A stretch of DNA of 5,102 nt from positions 1 to 5,102 of the forward strand of contig JAHWJE010000157.1 of assembly GCA_019348575.1 (NCBI GenBank). Reading direction: 5' to 3'. Below, piece by piece: positions 1-4,734 of this stretch. Every line of letters begins with the position of its first letter. Position 1 is the first letter of the stretch. Made by a program: the position numbers and the translations under genes. Origin of the DNA: Actinomycetota bacterium. GTDB lineage: Bacteria; Actinomycetota; Thermoleophilia; Solirubrobacterales; Solirubrobacteraceae. The notes under the pieces are model-generated. The model was not told where the DNA came from and ran no database searches. It was given only the letters and a program-made list of their open reading frames with translations.

Positions 1-250
1 TCCGCGTCGTGCAAAACCGCCTCCCGCCGCCGGCCTCGATCAGTCTGTTGCTTCCCCTAGGGAAACCTATGGCGATATTCGCCCCCGATCATCAGAAGAA
101 GCGTCGCTATTTGCGGGGTTTCGGTTCGGTTATGAGTGCCAACGCGCCAGCGAAGCCGGGCGCGAGCGCCAGACGACAGCACGAGAGCCGTGGCTAGCTA
201 CGTCAGACGACCGGCCTTCAGCGGACCCACCGCCTACCCAGCGCCAGGCG
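1..250. other. Intergenic region, no supported gene
   Basis: No gene is supported here. All minus-strand frames carry several stops, so this is not the end of a minus-strand gene. One plus-strand frame stays open from position 2 to 571, but its codons in the first 135 bases often end in A or T, unlike every real gene in the window, and its translation shows no recognisable domain. Positions about 60-135 are clearly less GC-rich than the rest, which is typical of a promoter or spacer region, but I see no convincing -35/-10 pair on either strand. Short inverted repeats at 52-64, 71-83 and 240-252 are listed separately. Confidence 0.6.
52..83. repeat. Two short perfect inverted repeats in tandem
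   Basis: Positions 52-64 read TTCCC-CTA-GGGAA and positions 71-83 read GGCGA-TAT-TCGCC. Each is a perfect 5-bp inverted repeat around a 3-base centre, and the centres are 19 bp apart, close to two helical turns. They sit in the less GC-rich part of the window downstream of the minus-strand genes. They could be a pair of protein-binding sites or small hairpins. Their arms differ in sequence, so one dimeric protein binding both is not expected, and chance is a real alternative. Confidence 0.2.
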
Positions 251-252
251 CT
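240..252 (-). terminator. Small stem-loop at the end of the 77-aa gene
   Basis: The bases at 240-252 form a perfect inverted repeat (AGCGCC-A-GGCGCT on the plus strand). It folds as a 5-bp stem with a 3-base loop and overlaps the stop codon of the 77-aa gene. No T-run follows it on the minus strand, so it is at best a weak terminator and may be chance in GC-rich DNA. Confidence 0.2.
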
Positions 253-484
253 ACGGCCGCGGGAAGCGAAACGTGCGGGCGCGGCGATGCACGCCGCCCG
301 TCCAGCGCTGCGCGCGGGAGATCGCCGCCTGCGGCTCGCTGCGCGCAGCACGCCGGAAGCTGACGTCCGGCAGCATGCGCAGCACCATCGACCGCAGCGT
401 CATCGCCTCGGCCACGGCGGCCTGATCGATCACGTAGTGCCCGTCGGCGACGAGCTGCTTGAGGACCTTCACTCGCGGGTTCAT
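251..484 (-). CDS. Small basic protein with a FlgM-like N-terminal motif
   Basis: This 77-residue protein is not recognised with certainty. Residues 5-28 follow the pattern of the sigma-28-binding helices of anti-sigma factor FlgM: V-x-x-LK, then G-x-Y-x-I-D (residues 15-20), then VAEAM (24-28). In FlgM this segment is in the C-terminal half; here it is at the N-terminus and is followed by a different Arg-rich tail (residues 44-77, with RRAR at 67-70). There is no signal peptide or membrane segment. The start is chosen at the second of two close ATGs (484) because GGAAGG at 492-497 lies 7 bases upstream of it; the other ATG (490) is only 1 base from that site. It is the last gene of the minus-strand series, 100 bases after the 322-aa gene, and no flagellar or sigma factor gene is in view. 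A role as a small regulator is inference; being a gene is well supported by the ribosome binding site. Confidence 0.65.
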   Translation of the reverse strand: MNPRVKVLKQLVADGHYVIDQAAVAEAMTLRSMVLRMLPDVSFRRAARSEPQAAISRAQRWTGGVHRRARTFRFPRP

Positions 485-491
485 CGTCATA

Positions 492-497
492 CCTTCC
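492..497 (-). promoter_or_regulatory. Shine-Dalgarno site of the 77-aa gene
   Basis: The minus strand reads GGAAGG here, 7 bases before the ATG at 484-482. It is the clearest ribosome binding site in the window and decides between the two in-frame ATGs at 490 and 484. Confidence 0.7.
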
Positions 498-584
498 GTG
501 GCTTCGCGAGCTACATCGGCAGCACCGGCACGAACGCGATCAGGCGCGCGACAGACTCGACGGACGTGTGAACGACGGGCGCCC

Positions 585-1553
585 TCAGGCCCCGAGCGCG
601 GCGAGGATCGCCTCGCGCTCGCCCTCGTCGGCCTCGGCCCGCGACCCGTAGGTCGCGCGCTCGCCGCGCGCGTGCGCCCCCCAGTTGCTCAGCGCGAGGT
701 CCAGCGCCTCGATCGGCAGCTCAGCGGCGTCCGCCAATGCCCGCGCGCGCCGCTCGAGCAGAACGGTGTCGCCGATCCCGAAGACGCGCTTGGCGGCGAG
801 CGTCGTCGCGTCGTCGCCGAACCTCAGCGCCGTCGCGCGCAGCTCCACCACGTCGAGGTGCCCGAGCGACACGAGCAGCTCGTAGCGCGCCGGGCGACCG
901 AAGCCCGGCAGCGACAGGCGCTCGAACACGCGGTCGAAGCGCCGCTCCGGCGTCCAGCCGGCCTCACCCGCGAACGCGGCCTGCTGGCTTCCGGCGCGCC
1001 GCGCCCACGCGCGGTACGCGAGCACCGTCTTCTCGGCGCTCGCCGGATCGGCCACCTGCGAGCGCGGGCCGCGCGCGACGTCCAGCCGCGGAAGCTCGCC
1101 GGACGCCCACGGCACGTGCGCGTCGCGGATCGCGGCGAACGGGTCCTCCGCCGCCTCGAGCGGGCAGATGTACGCCACGAGGAACGCGAGCCACAGCGCC
1201 TCCTCGGGGTCGTCCATCGTCACGATGTCGGCGTACAGCCCGGGCGGGTCGTCTGCGAACTCCTCCAGGCGGGCGCCGGCGAACGCAAGCTCGGCGGCCA
1301 GCCGCTCGGCGTCGGCGGTCGCCTTGAGCCCGGGGACGAGCTCGCAGCGGTAGCCGTCGTCGGCGGCCTGCGCGACCTGGCGCACCCGCACGGCGCTGCT
1401 GCGCGCCGTCCGCGTCGCGCCGCCGCTCGCCGAGCGCGCGCGCGTGGCGGGCGCCCGCACGGGTCGCTTCGCCGCCCGCGGCGAAGGCTCGGCCGGGCGA
1501 CAGATCGGGCAGTTCTGGAGGAACCTGTTGTGGCGACAGAAGGTGGGCGGCAC
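585..1553 (-). CDS. Uncharacterised protein with Cys/His N-terminus and glycosylase-like helical domain
   Basis: This 322-residue protein has no function I can assign firmly. It opens with a compact C-x-H-x6-C-x2-C cluster (C6, H8, C15, C18) that could hold one zinc ion. An Ala/Arg/Ser-rich linker follows (about 19-60), then an apparently all-helical domain (about 70-320). Inside it, residues 119-131 (ALWLAFLVAYICP) and 215-229 (LPGFGRPARYELLVS) resemble a core helix and the LPGxG hairpin of helix-hairpin-helix DNA glycosylases. The predicted aGPT-Pplase families, proposed to act on modified thymine, are one such group; this link is inference. Conserved-looking stretches follow at 244-268 and 284-291. 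The start is GTG at 1553, directly before the Cys cluster; there is no good Shine-Dalgarno, and the frame stays open upstream, so a slightly earlier start is possible. It lies 59 bases after tetR, with a strong hairpin between, so it is probably a separate transcript. No signal peptide or membrane segment is seen, so it is likely cytoplasmic. Confidence 0.75.
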   Translation of the reverse strand: MPPTFCRHNRFLQNCPICRPAEPSPRAAKRPVRAPATRARSASGGATRTARSSAVRVRQVAQAADDGYRCELVPGLKATADAERLAAELAFAGARLEEFADDPPGLYADIVTMDDPEEALWLAFLVAYICPLEAAEDPFAAIRDAHVPWASGELPRLDVARGPRSQVADPASAEKTVLAYRAWARRAGSQQAAFAGEAGWTPERRFDRVFERLSLPGFGRPARYELLVSLGHLDVVELRATALRFGDDATTLAAKRVFGIGDTVLLERRARALADAAELPIEALDLALSNWGAHARGERATYGSRAEADEGEREAILAALGA

Positions 1554-1575
1554 GGCCGTCCAGTCTAGGCCGCCG

Positions 1576-1608
1576 CGATCGGCGCCAGCGGCCGGCGGGC
1601 GCCGATCG
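1576..1608 (-). terminator. Strong GC hairpin after tetR, probable terminator
   Basis: An 11-bp perfect inverted repeat (arms 1576-1586 and 1598-1608, CGATCGGCGCC paired with GGCGCCGATCG) flanks an 11-base loop. On the minus strand it begins 4 bases after the TetR stop codon. There is no T-run after it, so it is not a classic intrinsic terminator, but U-poor hairpins of this kind are common at gene ends in high-GC actinobacteria. It would end the FMO-tetR transcript before the 322-aa gene. It could instead protect the 3' end of the mRNA. Confidence 0.6.
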
Positions 1609-1612
1609 GGAA

Positions 1613-2242
1613 CTACGTCGCCGGCTGCGCCAGATCGGCTGCGAGCCGCTCGATCCCGCCGAGGAAGACGCGCGTCGCGAAGCGCGTCGCGCCCTCCACG
1701 TCGGGCGGCTCGCGCTGGATCATCGCGACGCCGACCTCGAGCGCGCTGCCGACCATCGCCGCCGCCATGTACTCGGCGTCGAGCTTCGGGACGATGCCGA
1801 TCTTCATCGCCCTGCGCAGGTCGGCCGCCAGCTCGTCGATGCCGGCCCCGAAGATCGGCTCGTCGAACATCGTCCGGATCGTGCCGCTGTTGCGGCGCAT
1901 GAGCGCGAACGCCTCGGGATCGTCGGCGAGGAAGCCGAAATACTCGCGGTAGCCCGCGGCGACGAACTCCTCCAGCGAGTGGGCCTCGCGGCGGGCGGCC
2001 TGGACCCGGGCGCGCACCTTCTCGGCGCTCTCCTCGAGGACCGCGCGAAACAGCGCCTCCTTGTCGGAGAAGTAGTTGTAGAACGTGCCGCTGGCGAGGT
2101 CCGTGCGGCGGATGACGTCGCGCACGGAGGCGCCGCCGAAGCCCACCTCGGCGAACACCGCGCGCGCGGCATCGAGGATCGCGGCGCGGTTGGCGGCCTT
2201 CGTGGCCGCGCGGCGGCCGCCGGTGTCGGCCGCGACGCTCAC
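1613..2242 (-). CDS. TetR/AcrR-family transcriptional regulator
   Basis: This 209-residue protein has the usual TetR length and layout. The N-terminal DNA-binding domain covers about residues 16-66: helix AILDAARAVFAEVGF (21-35), the turn and helix ASVRDVIRRTDLA (38-50), then the signature SGTFYNYFSDKEALF (51-65). Residues about 70-209 form the variable helical ligand-binding and dimer domain. The start is GTG at 2242, which overlaps the FMO stop codon in the sequence GTGA, so translation is probably coupled to the FMO; no separate Shine-Dalgarno is visible. Family members usually repress neighbouring genes and release DNA on binding a small molecule. By position, the expected target is the FMO-tetR unit itself through the inverted repeat at 3646-3667, which would give negative feedback. 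The ligand cannot be read from the sequence; an FMO substrate or product is a reasonable inference. Confidence 0.93.
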   Translation of the reverse strand: MSVAADTGGRRAATKAANRAAILDAARAVFAEVGFGGASVRDVIRRTDLASGTFYNYFSDKEALFRAVLEESAEKVRARVQAARREAHSLEEFVAAGYREYFGFLADDPEAFALMRRNSGTIRTMFDEPIFGAGIDELAADLRRAMKIGIVPKLDAEYMAAAMVGSALEVGVAMIQREPPDVEGATRFATRVFLGGIERLAADLAQPAT

Positions 2243-3618
2243 CTCGTCACGACCGTCGAAGGGGGCGCGGCGATGCCCGCGCGGCGCGGCACCGGCAGGG
2301 TGTGTCCGGCGGCGGCCGCGCGAGCGGCGCCGCGCCGGCGCTCGCGCCGCAGATCGAACAGGTAGGAGTCGAAGTCGACCTGGATCGTGTGGCGCTCCGA
2401 CGCGACGTAGCGCCTTCGCATGCGCGCCTGCTCGCGGCGGATGTCGGCCTCCATCGCGCGCGGCGACGGCAGGTGGTACTCGCCGCGCAGGTACTCGGCG
2501 ATCCATTGCCCCTGCGCCTCGGCGAGCGGCATCGTGGCGCCGAGCGGCTGCAGCAGCCCGACGAACGCGAGGCTCGGGTTGCGCGGGGCGAAGACGCGCC
2601 GAAACAGCTCGATCCGGTTGCCGGGCGCGGCGAGGAAGCCGGGGTGAAAGAACGGAAACGAGATCCGGTAGCCCGTGCAGTAGATGACGACGTCGGCATG
2701 CACCCGCGCGCCGTCGGCGAACTGCACCCAGTCCGGCCCGAGCCGCGCGATGTTCGGCCGCGGCGTGATCGTGCCGTGCGTGATGCGGTCGAGAATCCGC
2801 CCGGAGATCGTCGGGTGCGCCGCGCCGAAGCGATGGTCGGGCTTGGGCAGGCCGTAGCGCTCCGGGCGCCCGGTGTGCAGGCGGATGATCCTCTCGAAGA
2901 TGCGGGCGCCCAGCCAGTGCGGGACCTTCGGCGTCGTGAACAGCTGATCGAGCGGCCGGCCGAAGAGGTACTTCGGGACGATCCACGCGCCGCGGCGGGC
3001 GGCGAGCTGCGTCGACCGCGCGACGTAGCTGGACTCGACGGCGATGTCCATCGCGCTGTTGCCCATGCCCAGCACGACGACGTCCTTGCCGGCCAGGAAC
3101 TCGTTGTCGCGGTAGTCGTGAGCATGCATCTGGACGCCCTCGAACGTCTCGCTGCCCGCAAACGCGGGCTCGGGCCAGCGCCTGTCCCAGTGGTGGCCGT
3201 TGGCGACGAGCAACATGTCGTACTCGCGCGACTCGCCGTGCTGGTCGCGCAGCAGCCAGGTGCCGTCCGCGCGCTGTCGGGCATGCTCGACGGTCGTCTC
3301 GAAACGGATCCGGTCGCGCAGGCCGAAGTGGTCGACGTAGGCGTCGAAGTACGCGGCGATCTGGGTGTGATGGGGGAAGTCCGGATAGGACTTCGGCATC
3401 GGGAAGTCCGAGTACTGCATGCGCTCGCGCGACGTGTTGATGTGCAGGTCGCGGTAGGCCGCCGACATCCCGTTGCGGTTGCCGAAGACCCAGTTGCCGC
3501 CGACGCGGTCAGACGCCTCGTAGCAGTCGAACTCGAGCGCGCGCTCCTGCAGCGCCTTGGCCGCCGCGATCCCCGAGGAGCCGGCGCCGATGATCGCGGC
3601 TGTGGGCAGCGTGGGCAT
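2239..3618 (-). CDS. Flavin-containing monooxygenase (FMO family)
   Basis: This 459-residue protein is a complete class B flavoprotein monooxygenase, using FAD and NAD(P)H with O2 to oxygenate nitrogen, sulfur or ketone-type substrates. The FAD-binding GAGSSG is at residues 11-16, followed by the acidic end of the second strand and RVGGNW (38-43). The segment NTSRERMQYSDFPMP (61-75) is typical of FMOs of the dimethylaniline monooxygenase type. The FMO-identifying motif F-x-G-x3-H-x3-Y is at 159-169, ending in Y rather than the W-P/D of Baeyer-Villiger enzymes. The NADPH-site GMGNSA is at 184-189 and the CTGY version of the ATGY motif at 314-317. There is no membrane anchor; the last ~35 residues are an Ala/Arg-rich tail. 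The ATG at 3618 leads directly into the FAD strand and has GGAGG 13 bases upstream. The gene starts 42 bases after the Nudix stop and overlaps tetR by four bases. The family is certain; the substrate is unknown. Confidence 0.94.
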   Translation of the reverse strand: MPTLPTAAIIGAGSSGIAAAKALQERALEFDCYEASDRVGGNWVFGNRNGMSAAYRDLHINTSRERMQYSDFPMPKSYPDFPHHTQIAAYFDAYVDHFGLRDRIRFETTVEHARQRADGTWLLRDQHGESREYDMLLVANGHHWDRRWPEPAFAGSETFEGVQMHAHDYRDNEFLAGKDVVVLGMGNSAMDIAVESSYVARSTQLAARRGAWIVPKYLFGRPLDQLFTTPKVPHWLGARIFERIIRLHTGRPERYGLPKPDHRFGAAHPTISGRILDRITHGTITPRPNIARLGPDWVQFADGARVHADVVIYCTGYRISFPFFHPGFLAAPGNRIELFRRVFAPRNPSLAFVGLLQPLGATMPLAEAQGQWIAEYLRGEYHLPSPRAMEADIRREQARMRRRYVASERHTIQVDFDSYLFDLRRERRRGAARAAAAGHTLPVPRRAGIAAPPSTVVTR

Positions 3619-3631
3619 GTGGTCGGCGGGG

Positions 3632-3636
3632 CCTCC
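3632..3636 (-). promoter_or_regulatory. Shine-Dalgarno site of the FMO gene
   Basis: The minus strand reads GGAGG here, 13 bases before the FMO ATG. The spacing is longer than the ideal 6-9 bases, but no nearer in-frame start fits the FAD-binding strand better, so this supports the start at 3618 with a possibly reduced initiation rate. Confidence 0.5.
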
Positions 3637-3645
3637 GGGACGCAG

Positions 3646-3667
3646 AACGTGACGTGCGCGTCACTTT
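3646..3667. promoter_or_regulatory. Inverted repeat, candidate TetR operator upstream of FMO
   Basis: The core GTGACG-TGCG-CGTCAC (3649-3664) is a perfect 6-bp inverted repeat around a 4-bp centre. After one mismatch (3648/3665) the symmetry continues for two more pairs (AA at 3646-3647, TT at 3666-3667), giving a 22-bp element with 8 of 9 arm positions matched. It ends 27 bases before the FMO start and covers the Nudix stop codon. Length and symmetry are typical of TetR-family operators. No clear -10/-35 pair is visible beside it. It could instead act as an RNA hairpin at the end of the Nudix message, but no T-run follows. Confidence 0.5.
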
Positions 3668-4116
3668 ACTGCGACGGCGCGCTGCGCCGCCAACAGCACC
3701 CGCTCGATCTCGGCGCCGAACGTCCGTTCTCGCCCCTCCGCGAGCCTGCTGCGCGCGGCGTCGAAGCCCAGCCAGACCGGGTCGCGGCCGGGCTCGGCGG
3801 GCAGGTCGTCGCGCTCGACCTCGAGCACGAACGCAGCGACGACGTCGTCGCCGTAGCGATACTCGGCGATCGGCTCGCTGCCGATTCGCCCGGCCGCGCC
3901 GGCCTCCTCGATCGCCTCGCGCGCCGCCGCCTCGGCCTGGGTCTCGCCGCGGTCGCACCCGCCTTTGGGAAACGTCCAGCGCTCGCCGTCGCTCGTGCGC
4001 ACGAGCAGGAACTCGAGTTCGCCGCCGGCGCACTGCCGCAGCGCGACCGCCGCGACGACGCGGCGGCGCGCCGACGCGCGGGTGAAGCGCCGCAGGATCG
4101 AGGCGAGGCGCGGCAT
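3661..4116 (-). CDS. Nudix hydrolase
   Basis: This 151-residue protein is a single-domain Nudix hydrolase, an enzyme that splits a nucleoside diphosphate linked to another group (or a related polyphosphate) using Mg2+ or Mn2+. The full Nudix box G-x5-E-x7-REUxEExGU lies at residues 52-74, with the metal ligands in REAIEEAG (66-73) all present. The preceding WTFPKGG (47-53) is the form found in the diphosphoinositol-polyphosphate/diadenosine-polyphosphate phosphohydrolase-like branch, which suggests but does not prove that substrate class. The domain starts near residue 18, so the ATG at 4116 gives a normal length; the frame is open further upstream, but that part is Arg/Pro-rich and lies over the membrane-protein gene. 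No strong Shine-Dalgarno is visible. It lies 38 bases after the GlsB-like gene and 42 before the FMO. It may clean up oxidised or toxic nucleotides, but the true substrate is unknown. Confidence 0.92.
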   Translation of the reverse strand: MPRLASILRRFTRASARRRVVAAVALRQCAGGELEFLLVRTSDGERWTFPKGGCDRGETQAEAAAREAIEEAGAAGRIGSEPIAEYRYGDDVVAAFVLEVERDDLPAEPGRDPVWLGFDAARSRLAEGRERTFGAEIERVLLAAQRAVAVK

Positions 4117-4154
4117 CGTCAGGCGCTCGTGCCGAGCCGCCGCGAAGCGAGGAG

Positions 4155-4436
4155 CTAGCGGTCGAGGGGCGGGGTGCCGGGATCCGTCAGCCCGCCGCCG
4201 CGCGAGCGGCGGACGGCGTAGACGACTGCGACGGCGACGATGAACGACAGCAGAAAGCCGGCGTTGCGGTTGAAGAGCGCGCGAGCGATGAAGCCGGCGA
4301 ACAGCGAGCTGCCGATGCCGATCGCGATCGTCATCCCGATCCCCATCGGGTCGCGGCCGGGCAGGGCCAGCCGCGCGAGCCCGCCGACGATCAGGCCGAT
4401 CAGGCACAGGATGAGAAGGTAGGCGATGAACTCCAT
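4155..4436 (-). CDS. GlsB/YeaQ/YmgE-family stress membrane protein
   Basis: This 93-residue protein is a small integral membrane protein of the Transgly_assoc family (GlsB/YeaQ/YmgE). Three hydrophobic helices are visible at about 3-21, 32-51 and 59-75. The family pattern is clear: a Gly-rich first helix ending in GGLARLALPG (18-27), then a Gly-rich second helix (GIGMTIAIGIGSSLFAGF, 32-49). The C-terminal tail (76-93) is polar and probably cytoplasmic. Family members are induced by envelope or general stress in several bacteria, but their biochemical role is not established; the old 'transglycosylase-associated' name has no proven basis. The ATG at 4436 begins the first helix directly; the Shine-Dalgarno is weak. 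It lies 33 bases after the end of gltD and 38 before the Nudix gene, so it may share a transcript with either. Confidence 0.9.
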   Translation of the reverse strand: MEFIAYLLILCLIGLIVGGLARLALPGRDPMGIGMTIAIGIGSSLFAGFIARALFNRNAGFLLSFIVAVAVVYAVRRSRGGGLTDPGTPPLDR

Positions 4437-4469
4437 CGGTGGTGCTGACCTACCCGGTGCGCCGCCGCG

Positions 4470-4727
4470 CTACGCCGGCACGCCGGGTCCGACGCGCTGC
4501 GGGGGTCCCGCAGGGCCTTCGTCGGCCGAGCCGGCATACGCGTCGTCGGCGTCCAGCGTGCCGAGGTAGCGGTCGACCATCCGCGCGCACTGGCGCCCCT
4601 CGTTGATCGCCCACACGATCAGCGACTGGCCGCGCCGTGCGTCGCCGGCGGCGAAGATGCCCTCGACCGAGCTCTCGTAGGCGCCGGCCCTGACGTTGCC
4701 GCGGCCGTCGCGCTCGACCCGCGCACC
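4470..4727 (-). CDS. gltD: Glutamate synthase small subunit, C-terminal fragment
   Basis: Only about the last 85 residues are present. The segment [21 protein letters not shown] (about 4590-4652) is the highly conserved FAD-binding end of the NADPH-glutamate synthase beta subunit, where the GD aspartate contacts the FAD ribityl chain; the partner GltB makes glutamate from glutamine and 2-oxoglutarate with electrons from this subunit. The fragment is preceded by the expected VERDGRGNV strand and SSVEGIF. The tail after RYLG is a longer polar extension (about 30 residues). Upstream of about 4727 the same frame stays open to 5048, but it is no longer GltD: it is the antisense of a penicillin-binding protein. 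About 400 N-terminal residues, including the iron-sulfur and NADPH parts, are therefore missing. The fragment ends 33 bases before the GlsB-like gene. Confidence 0.9.
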   Translation of the reverse strand, partial: GARVERDGRGNVRAGAYESSVEGIFAAGDARRGQSLIVWAINEGRQCARMVDRYLGTLDADDAYAGSADEGPAGPPQRVGPGVPA

Positions 4728-4734
4728 GGCGAGA
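4704..4734. other. Junction between gltD and PBP2 fragments
   Basis: Two unrelated conserved genes, on opposite strands, are fused head to head here without either N-terminus. The bases fit both proteins: on the minus strand they read as the ARVERDGRG stretch of GltD, on the plus strand as [10 protein letters not shown] of PBP2. A shared or similar stretch of up to about 25 bases is therefore the likely point of joining. An assembly misjoin in GC-rich DNA is the simplest cause; a real inversion or deletion breakpoint is the alternative. Confidence 0.75.

Noticed and set aside
2..571. Plus-strand frame open from the left edge, possible 3' end of a gene
   Set aside because: Codon third positions in the first 135 bases are not GC-biased as in real genes here, the translation has no domain, and the rest is antisense to the 77-aa gene with its clear ribosome binding site.
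459..1568. 369-codon plus-strand open frame opposite the 322-aa gene
   Set aside because: Arg-rich, no recognisable domain. The minus-strand frame has the organised Cys/His start and helical domain, so it is the better choice.
2243..2986. N-terminal extension of the TetR frame to 2986
   Set aside because: The extension overlaps the FMO completely in another frame and is Arg/Pro/Ala-rich; TetR length and the GTGA overlap point to the start at 2242.
2302..4158. Very long plus-strand open frame (618 codons) opposite the FMO and Nudix genes
   Set aside because: It is the antisense shadow of two genes with complete family motifs; its translation is Arg/Ala/Val-rich with no domain, a common artefact in high-GC DNA.
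4117..4407. Extension of the Nudix frame to 4407
   Set aside because: It runs through the GlsB-like gene out of frame and has shadow composition; the domain is complete from the ATG at 4116.
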